Below are positions 22,683 through 30,438 of a stretch of 64,000 bases of DNA, one piece after another. Below the pieces are notes generated by a model. It was not told the origin of the DNA, did no database searches, and was given only the letters and a program-made list of their open reading frames with translations. The position numbers were made by a program, and so were the translations under genes. The stretch is from Saccharibacillus deserti (lineage in GTDB: Bacteria; Bacillota; Bacilli; Paenibacillales; Paenibacillaceae), in NCBI RefSeq assembly GCF_013618475.1, contig NZ_JABJVN010000002.1:248001-312000 (forward strand), in the 5' to 3' direction. The stretch's first letter is position 1. Every line of letters starts with the position of its first letter.

Positions 22683-22727
22683 GAAAAGCCTGCAGAATCC
22701 GATTTTCGGATTTTCAGGCTTTTTTTG
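22683..22727 (+). terminator. Terminator after tRNA-Leu copy 2
   Basis: AAAAGCCTG...AATCCG-ATTTT-CGGATT...CAGGCTTTTTTT hairpin with a T run. Confidence 0.9.
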
Positions 22728-22750
22728 CGTCTAAAAAAAGAACATCGCAG

Positions 22751-22780
22751 CCAAAAGCCCGCCGCCAAAGCAGGGGCTTT
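22751..22780 (-). terminator. Probable terminator of the glutathione peroxidase gene
   Basis: On the minus strand AAAGCCC and GGGCTTTT pair around a 13-nt loop, 26 nt after the stop codon. Confidence 0.5.
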
Positions 22781-22805
22781 CAAACGGAAAAAGCGGGCCA
22801 ATCGA

Positions 22806-23285
22806 TCAACCCAGCAGTTTTTCGATATCTTTTTCGAGCTGGTCGGGCGACGTTTGCGGAGCGAAGCGTTTGACCGGACGGCCTTCCTTGTCGACGAGGA
22901 ACTTGGTGAAGTTCCATTTGACCGACTTGGAGCCCATCAGGCCCGGTGCTTCTTCGCTCAAATATTGGAACAACGGATGCGCGCCGCTGCCTTTGACATC
23001 GATTTTTTCGAAGATCGGGAATTTCACTCCGTAGTTGATCTGGCAAAACTCGGCGATCTCTTCGTTGGAACCCGGATCCTGTTCGTTGAATTGATTGCTC
23101 GGGAAGCCGAGAATTTCGAGGCCGCGGTCGTGGTACTTGTCATACAGTTCCTGCAGCCCCTGGAACTGAGGCGTGAATCCGCATTTGCTGGCGGTATTGA
23201 CGATCAGGACCACTTTGCCGCGGTAATCGGCGAGTTTGACCTCATCCCCTTTGGATGTACGGGCTTCATATTCATATACGGACAT
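22806..23285 (-). CDS. Glutathione peroxidase-family thiol peroxidase
   Basis: A 159-residue cytosolic protein of normal family length (Bacillus BsaA type). NTASKCGFTPQ carries the peroxidatic Cys35, GFPSNQF the glutamine (about 65) and KWNFTKFLV the tryptophan of the catalytic tetrad. In bacteria without glutathione such enzymes usually draw electrons from thioredoxin. AGAGGAGG precedes the ATG. A TTTACA/TATTTT promoter (minus strand, plus 23303-23331) is overlapped by palindromes shared with the divergent ohr gene. Confidence 0.93.
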   Translation of the reverse strand: MSVYEYEARTSKGDEVKLADYRGKVVLIVNTASKCGFTPQFQGLQELYDKYHDRGLEILGFPSNQFNEQDPGSNEEIAEFCQINYGVKFPIFEKIDVKGSGAHPLFQYLSEEAPGLMGSKSVKWNFTKFLVDKEGRPVKRFAPQTSPDQLEKDIEKLLG

Positions 23286-23302
23286 ATCGAATTCCTCCTC
23301 TA

Positions 23303-23331
23303 AAAATAATCACTCTCTTTTTGATTGTAAA
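23303..23331 (-). promoter_or_regulatory. Promoter of the glutathione peroxidase gene
   Basis: Minus-strand TTTACA (plus 23326-23331) and TATTTT (plus 23303-23308), spacer 17 bp. Confidence 0.6.
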
Positions 23332-23342
23332 CAATTTAATTG
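23324..23342. promoter_or_regulatory. Two overlapping palindromes between gpx and ohr (OhrR-box-like)
   Basis: ATTGTAAACAAT (23324-23335; 5-bp arms) overlaps the perfect CAATTTAATTG (23332-23342). The second resembles the ACAATT-AATTGT core bound by OhrR in Bacillus. The first covers the gpx -35. Confidence 0.5.
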
Positions 23343-23447
23343 AGTTTTGCAATTCGCTTTTCGTTTCATTCGTCTCTGTTTGCTTTATAGATTAGATAGT
23401 TTGACAGACGGTTCATCTCTTAAATTTCCCAGGAGGAGTGGTACATC

Positions 23448-23870
23448 ATGGAATCTTTATATACGGCAGAAGCGACAGCGCGCAGAGGCGGCAGAAGCGG
23501 AGTGGTCGAATCGGCCGACGGAGCGCTTAACCTACAGCTTTCGGTACCGAAAGGACTTGGAGGCGGCGGAGGTACGGGCACCAATCCGGAAGAATTGTTT
23601 GCAGCCGGCTACAGCGCCTGCTTCGAGAGCGCTCTGGCCAATATTGCCCGCAAAGAAAAAGTCGATATCCCCGATACGGAAGTCACCTGCAAGATCCATA
23701 TCGGCAAAGACGAGACGGACGGAGGCTTCAAGCTGGCCGCCAAACTGGAAGTGCGTATTCCGGGGCTCGATCCCGAAAAAGCCAAAGAATTGGTCGAAAA
23801 AGCGCATGCTTTTTGCCCGTATTCCAAAGCGACACGCGGCAATATGGAAGTGGAACTGAGCGTCGTCTGA
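23448..23870 (+). CDS. ohr: Organic hydroperoxide resistance protein Ohr
   Basis: A 140-residue OsmC/Ohr-fold peroxidase that reduces organic and lipid hydroperoxides. The two redox cysteines are Cys58 in AAGYSACFE and Cys123 in HAFCPYS. GTGTNPEELFAAG is the Ohr signature. AGGAGGAG precedes the ATG. It is divergent from the glutathione peroxidase gene, with palindromes between them that resemble an OhrR box, so induction by organic peroxides is likely. No ohrR gene is in the window. Confidence 0.95.
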   Translation: MESLYTAEATARRGGRSGVVESADGALNLQLSVPKGLGGGGGTGTNPEELFAAGYSACFESALANIARKEKVDIPDTEVTCKIHIGKDETDGGFKLAAKLEVRIPGLDPEKAKELVEKAHAFCPYSKATRGNMEVELSVV

Positions 23871-23885
23871 TTGTCACAAGGCGCG

Positions 23886-23929
23886 AAGGCCGGAAAGCTC
23901 CCGAACGCCGGGAACTTCCGGCTTTTTCT
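23886..23929 (+). terminator. Terminator after ohr
   Basis: GCCGGAA (23889-23895) and TTCCGGC (23916-23922), inner CTCCC/GGGAA part, then TTTTT. Confidence 0.85.
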
Positions 23930-24049
23930 TGTGCGGTCTAAGCGGTCCGTGCGGTTGACACGAAGGGTGAAATTCATTAAGCTATATAAGCACGCGGCGC
24001 GGGGCAACCTTATCCTGCGTCCAAACTATGAATAACGGGTGATACTAAC

Positions 24050-24322
24050 ATGGCTTACAGACCGAATGTGGTAGGTGTAGATACGGCCGGAAGCAACGAC
24101 AAAGACGGACTGTACGAATTCGTTGTCCATCTGGAAGACGGTACGATGTGCCGCGTCTTCTATAACCGGTTTCCGGAGTGGAAGCTGACCAACATCAGCC
24201 GTCTGCTCAAAACACCGTGCCCGATCTGCCGCAAAGATTACATCTGCAACTGCTTTGAAAAGTTCAAAGGTGAAATCGACGTGCAGCTGCGGGACGGAAG
24301 AATCGAACAACTGCTTGCGTAA
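24050..24322 (+). CDS. Small conserved hypothetical protein with a cysteine cluster
   Basis: A 90-residue soluble protein preceded by GGGTGAT. The only clear feature is CPICRKDYICNC (about 57-68), a compact four-Cys cluster able to hold a metal, after an N-terminal part that looks like a small beta sheet (LYEFVVHLEDGTMCRVFYNRFPEW). I do not recognise the family. It is monocistronic, with a strong terminator after it. Confidence 0.65.
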   Translation: MAYRPNVVGVDTAGSNDKDGLYEFVVHLEDGTMCRVFYNRFPEWKLTNISRLLKTPCPICRKDYICNCFEKFKGEIDVQLRDGRIEQLLA

Positions 24323-24390
24323 TCAGTGAGACGAAACGGATTTTTGAACCTTTGAAGCGCGCTGGGCGCTTCTTGCCGGTTTGGATATCG

Positions 24391-24432
24391 AACAGCGGAC
24401 GTACGGGATTTCCCGTGCGTCCGCTGTTTTTG
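24391..24432 (+). terminator. Terminator after the cysteine-cluster gene
   Basis: AACAGCGGACG...CGTCCGCTGTTTTT with inner ACGGGA/TCCCGT. Confidence 0.92.
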
Positions 24433-24566
24433 TATGCTGCGCCAACAAGAAGCCCCAAACGTTCTCTTTAAACAAATGAGGTTCAAGACGGTAGGGGCGG
24501 TTAAAGGGATACTAAGGCGTCAGCCATTGCGAGAAAGCGAATCTTTTCGACTTAGGAGGCGACAGC

Positions 24567-25046
24567 ATGAGTACGACAGCCTTGAGAACCGATAAGAATA
24601 CAAATGACCGGACCGATATCCAAACCGGCGCACAAAAGATCGTCTTGATCGACGGCGTCTGCCACTTCTGCCAGGGAGCCGTAAGATTTATTGTGGCGCG
24701 CGATCCCAAAGGGAATTTCCAGTTCGCTTCGCTGCAGTCCGAACTCGGTACGGAGCTGGCCGGCGGAACGGGCTTCGAACAATCCGGAGAACCCAATACG
24801 CTGGTCCTGATCGAGAACGGACACAAATATGTACGCTCCACCGCCGCGCTGCGAATTGCCCGGAAACTTCGTTTCCCATGGCCGCTGCTGTCTGCGCTGC
24901 TGATCGTGCCGCGGCCGCTGCGGGATGCGGTCTACCGTTATATCGCCCGCAATCGCTACCGTTGGTTCGGCAAAGACGACACCTGTCCGATTCCGCCGCC
25001 CAGTGTGCGCAAGCGGTTTTTGGATACGGGCGCGGGCCAGGCCTGA
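24567..25046 (+). CDS. DCC-family thiol-disulfide oxidoreductase (DUF393, YuxK-like)
   Basis: A 159-residue protein. VLIDGVCHFCQGAVRFI is the DCC signature, with D29 and the CxxC pair Cys32/Cys35. RFPWPLLSALLIVPRPLRDAVY and the final RYRWFGK are also typical. Members are predicted to act as thiol oxidoreductases, but a substrate is not known. AGGAGG is 8 nt upstream of the ATG. The first 23 residues are a poorly conserved, hydrophilic extension. Confidence 0.88.
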   Translation: MSTTALRTDKNTNDRTDIQTGAQKIVLIDGVCHFCQGAVRFIVARDPKGNFQFASLQSELGTELAGGTGFEQSGEPNTLVLIENGHKYVRSTAALRIARKLRFPWPLLSALLIVPRPLRDAVYRYIARNRYRWFGKDDTCPIPPPSVRKRFLDTGAGQA

Positions 25047-25083
25047 ACCGGCTGTCCCCGGTTAAAAAAGAAAAAAATGGGTC

Positions 25084-25112
25084 TTGCCTGCTTGTAGGCT
25101 CTATGCTATTGT
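25084..25112 (+). promoter_or_regulatory. Candidate promoter upstream of the tad terminator/attenuator
   Basis: TTGCCT (25084-25089) and TATTGT (25107-25112), spacer 17 bp. It lies before the hairpin at 25139-25192, so transcription from it would have to pass the terminator to reach tadZ. Confidence 0.35.
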
Positions 25113-25138
25113 GAGGATAAATTGATGCAAGACAGCGG

Positions 25139-25192
25139 AAGCACCGCTCCTGATTTGCCGAATACGGCGAATCCCGGAGCGGTGCTTTTTTT
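25139..25192 (+). terminator. Strong terminator 30 nt before tadZ (possible attenuator)
   Basis: AAGCACCGCTCC/GGAGCGGTGCTT with an inner GATTTGCCG/CGGCGAATC stem, then seven Ts ending at 25192. It may end the DCC gene, but only 29 nt remain before the tadZ start codon. Confidence 0.9.
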
Positions 25193-25221
25193 CGTTTGAC
25201 GGAAAAAGGGGGCGAACAAGC

Positions 25222-26397
25222 ATGCGGAATTTGCAGATTACGTTGGCGGTGGAGGACGAGCAATATATCGAACCTTTTCTTCTGTATGCACGTACCGGAG
25301 AATTTGCGAAACAGGTAAGCGTAAGAGCTTTTTCAAAAATCGAGGCTTTTCTGGAAGGGATGGAAGAGAGCTGTCCGGACTTCGTGTTGGGCGAGCCCGC
25401 TTTCTTGAGACCGTGGTTGGCTTCGGACGGCGGACGGGGAATTCCCTGGGCGGTATTGGGCGGCGGAGAAGAGAGTCTGGCGCTGGGAGGTCCCGTGCTG
25501 CTGCCGTTTCAACCGCTCAATCTGCTGCTGACGACGGTTATGGATCTGGCAGGGACGGCTCAGGTTTCCGGAAGGATGTCCGAGTCCGGGGCCGAGGTGA
25601 TTGCGGTGTATTCGGCGGCGCCGGGTGCGGGGAAGACGACGGTCGCGATGAATCTGGTCAAACAGCTCGGCAGCCGGGGGCTTCGGGTCTTCTATCTGAA
25701 TCTCGAGAATGTGGACAGTGCCGCTTCGTTCCGGAACGCGGCCGGCAGCAGCGGCAGCGAAGGCGGACTGCCCGAGCTGCTGTATGAACTGAGAGCCGCC
25801 CGGGAGAATGGGGAGGCCTGCCGCTTTCCGCTGTCGCGCTGCGCCCCTTTTCAGGAAACGCTCAAATGTATTTCTTTTCCGCCGCTGGACCGGCCGGACG
25901 AGCTGCTCCAGATGAACGAAGCGGATACGACGGCGCTTCTCGATTATCTGTCTGCCGGCGGAGCCTGCGACGTGATCGTGGCCGATACCGATACCGAGAG
26001 TCACGAGCGCTCCCGGGCAATGCTGCAGAGAGCGGATCGTGTGCTGTGGCTGCTTACCGACGATCTGCTGCATCTGCGCAAAACGTCGGGATGGATGAAT
26101 CATTGGGAAACCAAACAGTCGGAATCTTTTTATGCGCTGCTCGCCAAAAGCACTTTCGTGGTCAATCGTTACGGAGGTCGCCTGGAGAACCGGCTGCCCC
26201 GCCCCGAGATTCGTCCGATGGCGTTCCTGTCTTACATTCCTTCATGGAAATACCTGTCGCGGGAAGATATCCTGCTGGGCTCGCCGATCTTCCAGCGGGA
26301 TATTCTGACGCTGTGCGAACAGCTGGAGCTGGGCCGGCCGGTGCAGCGGACTCTGGTCGGTCATGAAGCCCCGCTTATGGCAGGAGGACGGCCATGA
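25222..26397 (+). CDS. tadZ: TadZ/CpaE-like pilus localisation ATPase
   Basis: A 391-residue MinD/ParA-like protein. The N-terminal 120 residues are a receiver-like domain without the conserved phospho-Asp. The ATPase has a deviant Walker A SAAPGAGKTT (about 131-140). In Tad systems TadZ places the secretion machine at its site on the inner membrane. GGGGGCG precedes the ATG. It is first of a tightly packed operon; its stop overlaps tadA (ATGA). Confidence 0.85.
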   Translation: MRNLQITLAVEDEQYIEPFLLYARTGEFAKQVSVRAFSKIEAFLEGMEESCPDFVLGEPAFLRPWLASDGGRGIPWAVLGGGEESLALGGPVLLPFQPLNLLLTTVMDLAGTAQVSGRMSESGAEVIAVYSAAPGAGKTTVAMNLVKQLGSRGLRVFYLNLENVDSAASFRNAAGSSGSEGGLPELLYELRAARENGEACRFPLSRCAPFQETLKCISFPPLDRPDELLQMNEADTTALLDYLSAGGACDVIVADTDTESHERSRAMLQRADRVLWLLTDDLLHLRKTSGWMNHWETKQSESFYALLAKSTFVVNRYGGRLENRLPRPEIRPMAFLSYIPSWKYLSREDILLGSPIFQRDILTLCEQLELGRPVQRTLVGHEAPLMAGGRP

Positions 26398-27671
26398 AGC
26401 CGGCGGAAGCGGAAGAGCTTTTGCAGGAAGAACTGTTTCGCGCCATGCGCGCCGAAGTCCGGTCTTCGCTCGATGTGACGCAGACGGCGGACGACGGCGA
26501 GCTGATGACAAGGATCGAACGCAAGGCGCTGTCCGACAGCCGTTCTTCGGCGATGACGTCCGGCGAGAAAAGGATGCTGGTGCGCCGGGTGTACGATTCG
26601 TTCCGGGGCTTGGATATCCTGCAGCCGCTGGTGGACGACAAGAGCGTCACGGAGATCATGATCAACGGACACCAGGAAATTTTTATCGAGCGGGAAGGGG
26701 AAGTGCAGCGGATTCCGCAGTCGTTCGAATCGCGCGAGAAGCTGGAAGATATCGTGCAGACGATCGTTTCCGGGGTCAACCGGATCGTCAACGAATCTTC
26801 CCCGATCGTCGACGCCCGGCTCAAAGACGGATCCCGGGTCAACGTGGTGCTGCCGCCGATCGCGCTCAAAGGCCCGACGATGACGATCCGCAAATTCCCC
26901 GAGCAGCCGATGACCATGAACGAACTGGTTCGCCGCGGCGCGCTGGACGAAGAATCCGCGGAAGTGCTCAAATCGCTCGTACGCAGCCGCTATAACATTT
27001 TTATCAGCGGAGGGACCGGTTCGGGCAAGACGACGTTCCTCAATGCGCTGTCACAGTATATTCCGCCCGACGAACGGGTCATTACGATCGAAGACTCGGC
27101 GGAACTGCAGATCGTGACGGTGCCGAACCTGGTATCGCTTGAGACGCGGAACGCCAATGTGGAAGGCAAAGGCGAGATTTCGATCCGCGATCTGATCCGC
27201 TCCTCGCTGCGCATGCGGCCCAACCGGATCGTCGTCGGCGAAGTGCGCGGCGCGGAGGCTTTGGATATGCTGCAGGCGATGAACACCGGGCACGATGGAA
27301 GCTTGTCCACAGGTCACGCGAACAGCGCCAAAGACATGCTCAGCCGTCTGGAAACGATGGTGCTGAGCGGCGCGGATCTGCCGATTGAAGTCGTACGCCA
27401 GCAGATTTCTTCGGCGATCGACGTGTTCGTCCATCTGTCCCGGCTGCGGGACCGTTCGCGCCGGGTCGTGGAGATTAGCGAAGTGACCGGAATGAACGGC
27501 GGTCAGGTCGAGCTGAGGCCGCTGTTTCTGTTCAAGGAAGAAGGGGAACGGGATGGACGGATTGCCGGCCGGCTGCAGCGGAGTGCGGAACCGATGAAGC
27601 ATACGGAAAAACTGCAAAATGCGGGAGCGGCCGACTGGCGCAGGATTGCCGGGCTGCCTGAGGGGGGGTGA
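26394..27671 (+). CDS. tadA: TadA/CpaF secretion ATPase
   Basis: A 425-residue hexameric motor ATPase of the type II/IV secretion superfamily. Walker A is SGGTGSGKTT (about 204-213), the Asp box VITIEDSAEL, Walker B IVVGEVRGAEA and the His box TGHDGSLSTGHANS. It drives assembly (and in some Tad systems retraction) of the Flp pilus. Its start overlaps tadZ by 4 bp and its stop overlaps tadB (GTGA). Confidence 0.95.
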   Translation: MKPAEAEELLQEELFRAMRAEVRSSLDVTQTADDGELMTRIERKALSDSRSSAMTSGEKRMLVRRVYDSFRGLDILQPLVDDKSVTEIMINGHQEIFIEREGEVQRIPQSFESREKLEDIVQTIVSGVNRIVNESSPIVDARLKDGSRVNVVLPPIALKGPTMTIRKFPEQPMTMNELVRRGALDEESAEVLKSLVRSRYNIFISGGTGSGKTTFLNALSQYIPPDERVITIEDSAELQIVTVPNLVSLETRNANVEGKGEISIRDLIRSSLRMRPNRIVVGEVRGAEALDMLQAMNTGHDGSLSTGHANSAKDMLSRLETMVLSGADLPIEVVRQQISSAIDVFVHLSRLRDRSRRVVEISEVTGMNGGQVELRPLFLFKEEGERDGRIAGRLQRSAEPMKHTEKLQNAGAADWRRIAGLPEGG

Positions 27672-28555
27672 ATTTATTGCTGCGTACAAGCCCAAGCGGG
27701 ACCCGCAGGCCGGCCAGAGGCAAAGCCGCATCCGGAAAAAGTATTCCGCCAAGCGTCCGGGCTGCAGGAGAAGAGGAGTCGCATTCTGCTTCTGCGGCAT
27801 CGGCGGACAAATTGAAAGATTATACCGCGCATGCGCTGGACGGTTACGAGAAGGTCCTCAGCATCGCGGTCGCAGCCGCTCTGCTGTTTGCGGTAGGCAT
27901 GATCTTCTATCAAATGTGGATACTGGCGCTGCTGCTGACCCTGCCCGCGCTGAAAGCGCCCGGAATGTGGCGCAAGCGGCAGATCCGGCGCAAGCGTACG
28001 CTGCTCAAGCTGCATTTCAAGCAGGCTCTGTATTCTTTGTCCTCATCGATGGCGGCCGGGCGCTCGGTCGAGAATGCTTTTCGCGAAGCTTCGAAAGATC
28101 TGGATCTGCTGTATCCGGGAGGGAGCAGCGACATGATTCGCGAGCTGGATGTGATCACGACAAGGCTGGAATACGGCGAACCGATCGAATCCGCGCTGCT
28201 CGATTTCGGCCGGCGGGCGAAGATCGAAGAGATCGACAATTTTATCGATGTATTTGTGACCTGCAAGCGGACAGGCGGCGACCTGATCGAAGTCATTCGG
28301 CGAACGTCGACCGTAATCGGAGAGAAGATGGATATTCAGCAGGACATCTCGGTGATGGTTGCGCAGAAAAAGTTCGAATCGAATATTTTGCTGGGAACGC
28401 CGTTTATTTTCATTCTGTTTATCAATGCGTCGGCACCGGAATTTATGGCTCCGCTGTACGGTTCTCCGATGGGAATCATTCTGGCGACCGTCGGACTCGG
28501 CCTGATGTTTCTGAGCGCCTGGCTGATGGGACGGATCATGAATATTCAAATCTGA
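27668..28555 (+). CDS. tadB: TadB inner-membrane platform protein
   Basis: A 295-residue member of the GspF/TadB family (T2SSF domain). The GTG start (27668) overlaps the tadA stop, with GGGGG in front. The first 45 residues are basic and soluble, then two hydrophobic segments (about 60-95) and a cytoplasmic helical domain (SMAAGRSVENAFREASKDL), and two more at the end (FIFILFINASAPEF, ILATVGLGLMFLSAWL). It forms the platform with TadC. Confidence 0.9.
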   Translation: MNLLLRTSPSGTRRPARGKAASGKSIPPSVRAAGEEESHSASAASADKLKDYTAHALDGYEKVLSIAVAAALLFAVGMIFYQMWILALLLTLPALKAPGMWRKRQIRRKRTLLKLHFKQALYSLSSSMAAGRSVENAFREASKDLDLLYPGGSSDMIRELDVITTRLEYGEPIESALLDFGRRAKIEEIDNFIDVFVTCKRTGGDLIEVIRRTSTVIGEKMDIQQDISVMVAQKKFESNILLGTPFIFILFINASAPEFMAPLYGSPMGIILATVGLGLMFLSAWLMGRIMNIQI

Positions 28556-28568
28556 GCGGAGGGAAGAC

Positions 28569-29447
28569 ATGTTGGTAACGGCTTTTTCGGGGATGATGCT
28601 GCTGATTCTGGCGGCTGCCCTGCTGGTTGCTTGGACCAAGCGGCAGCCGGCGCACAACAAGGTGGCGGTGCTGCCGATGGAAGGAATCCGCATGCGCAGG
28701 CTGCTGCCGCCGATGCTGGTGCTGGTGGAACGGATGCGGATTGCCGCGCGTTTTCCGATATTTTTTCACAAACTCCAGTCTTCCGTACAGCGCGGCGAAG
28801 GATTGAGAGACAGCGCGGAGAGAACGATGCTGTTCATGGCCCAAATGCTGCTGTATGCGATGCTGCTGATCGTCTTCGGATGCATCATGGCGATTGCCAA
28901 CAGCGGTTCCGCCGCTTGGCTGCTGATCGGTCTCGGACTTGCGATCGTTCTGCCTTTTGCGCTGATCAAAGATCTCGCGTCCAAGGTCAAGCAGCGGGAA
29001 GAAAAGATTCTGCTGGAACTGCCGGAAATGTTGAACAAAATCGTGCTGCTGGTCGGTGCGGGGGAAACGGTGCAGCAGGCGATTGTCCGCTGTTCCCAGC
29101 AGAAAGAAGGCAGCGATCATCCACTGTACAAAGAATTGGAGCGTATGGTCGCCGAGTGGCGCAGCGGAGATCCTTTTCATCAGGCTTTCGAACAGTTCGG
29201 CAAACGCTGCGGCGTCCAGGATGCTACGGTATTCGTCACGACGGTGCTGCTGAACCATAAACGCGGCGGCGGGGAGTTTGCGATGGCGCTGCGGGACTTG
29301 TCGAGAACGCTGTGGGAGAAACGCAAATCGCTGGGCCGAATTCAAGGCGAAAAAGCATCGTCGAAAATGGTTTTTCCGATGATGCTGATTCTGATTGTCG
29401 TCATGCTGATGGTCGGAGGCCCGGCCATGATGCTGATTCAGATGTAA
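28569..29447 (+). CDS. tadC: TadC inner-membrane platform protein
   Basis: A 292-residue GspF-family protein that partners TadB. N-terminal membrane segment (MLLILAAALLVAW), a pair near residues 85-135, and a C-terminal one (MILIVVMLMVGGPAMMLI). The T2SSF-like cytoplasmic domain holds LPEMLNKIVLLVGAGETVQQA. GGAGGGAAG lies before the ATG, 13 bp after tadB. Confidence 0.88.
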   Translation: MLVTAFSGMMLLILAAALLVAWTKRQPAHNKVAVLPMEGIRMRRLLPPMLVLVERMRIAARFPIFFHKLQSSVQRGEGLRDSAERTMLFMAQMLLYAMLLIVFGCIMAIANSGSAAWLLIGLGLAIVLPFALIKDLASKVKQREEKILLELPEMLNKIVLLVGAGETVQQAIVRCSQQKEGSDHPLYKELERMVAEWRSGDPFHQAFEQFGKRCGVQDATVFVTTVLLNHKRGGGEFAMALRDLSRTLWEKRKSLGRIQGEKASSKMVFPMMLILIVVMLMVGGPAMMLIQM

Positions 29448-29479
29448 CCACTATTTTAACAATATGAGGAGGAATAGGT

Positions 29480-29668
29480 ATGCTGCAGGCAATCGGGAGC
29501 AAAGTGAAAGGGTTTTGGAAAGAGGAAGAGGGGTTGGGGACGCTGGAAGTTATTCTGATCATTGGGGTGACGTTAATTATTGCCCTGATTTTCAAAAAAC
29601 AAATTACAGCCTTGGTCACCAATCTGCTCTCGAGCGTGAACACCAAAAGTGAAGAATTTTTCAAGTGA
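29480..29668 (+). CDS. flp: Flp-type pilin (major pilin candidate)
   Basis: A 62-residue prepilin preceded by GAGGAGG. After a short basic leader, KEEEGLGTLEVILIIGVTLI shows the class IVb cut site: Gly, then a hydrophobic helix with the conserved Glu at position 5 of the mature part (LGTLE). The helix is about 22 residues and the C-terminal tail is short, as in Flp1 pilins of Gram-positive bacteria. TadV at 33797 is the likely peptidase. Confidence 0.85.
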   Translation: MLQAIGSKVKGFWKEEEGLGTLEVILIIGVTLIIALIFKKQITALVTNLLSSVNTKSEEFFK

Positions 29669-30375
29669 ATATGATTAAGCGTTCATGCCCGAAGATTTTG
29701 AAATCTATGCTTTATGAAAATCGGGGAAGCTTCACCATCGAATCCGCCTTCGTCATGCCGATCGTCATGCTCTGCGTGGTCATGATCTTGATGCTCTGCC
29801 TGTATCTGTACCAAAGTGCCATGCTTGTTCAGGCTTCCGCGATTACATCGGAACGGGCAGCCTACAGCTGGAACAACCAATACAAGGAATCGCGTACAGG
29901 ACGTTTCGGCGTAGATCAGACGGAAGATCTGTATTGGCGTTTGACCGAAGACCAGCTGCTTGCTTCACTCTTCAGCGGAATAGGCGGCGGCGAGGCTTCG
30001 GAGACGATTAACGTACCGGGAGGGGGAGGATCGCTGGGCGCTGTCAAAATGGCGAAAGCCGCAGAGCCGCTTCCTTCAGGAATGACCGGAACGATGACCA
30101 GCAAGCGCGGACTGCTGCATCCGATCACCACGGTCTTGTATACGCCGCTCAATCTCGTGCCGATCAAACGGATCGCCGGAGACCGGATGGGCGGTTCCCA
30201 GTACTCGACTGTCGTCGAACCGGCAGAATTTATTCGCAATATCGAATTGGTCCGCTATTATGCCGGCAAATTTAAAGCGGACCAGGCGGTTCCGAACCGT
30301 GAAAAAGGCGGCGCAGCCGTTGCGATGACTCCAAAGAACGCAGGCGTGCAATTGGGCAAAAAAGCCAAAAAGTAA
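29665..30375 (+). CDS. TadE-like pseudopilin
   Basis: A 236-residue protein. ENRGSFTIESAFVMPIVMLC is a pseudopilin transmembrane start with the conserved Glu in TIE, followed by a predicted extracellular domain with a glycine-rich stretch (about 108-118). The start is a GTG (29665) that overlaps the flp stop; an ATG two codons later (29671) is also possible. It is probably a minor tip or initiation subunit of the Tad pilus. Confidence 0.75.
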   Translation: MNMIKRSCPKILKSMLYENRGSFTIESAFVMPIVMLCVVMILMLCLYLYQSAMLVQASAITSERAAYSWNNQYKESRTGRFGVDQTEDLYWRLTEDQLLASLFSGIGGGEASETINVPGGGGSLGAVKMAKAAEPLPSGMTGTMTSKRGLLHPITTVLYTPLNLVPIKRIAGDRMGGSQYSTVVEPAEFIRNIELVRYYAGKFKADQAVPNREKGGAAVAMTPKNAGVQLGKKAKK

Positions 30376-30438
30376 ATGCGGTATGAAGGAAAGCCGGGAT
30401 GCGCGTACATGGATGCATTCCGGCGCGGGGGTGAAGTC

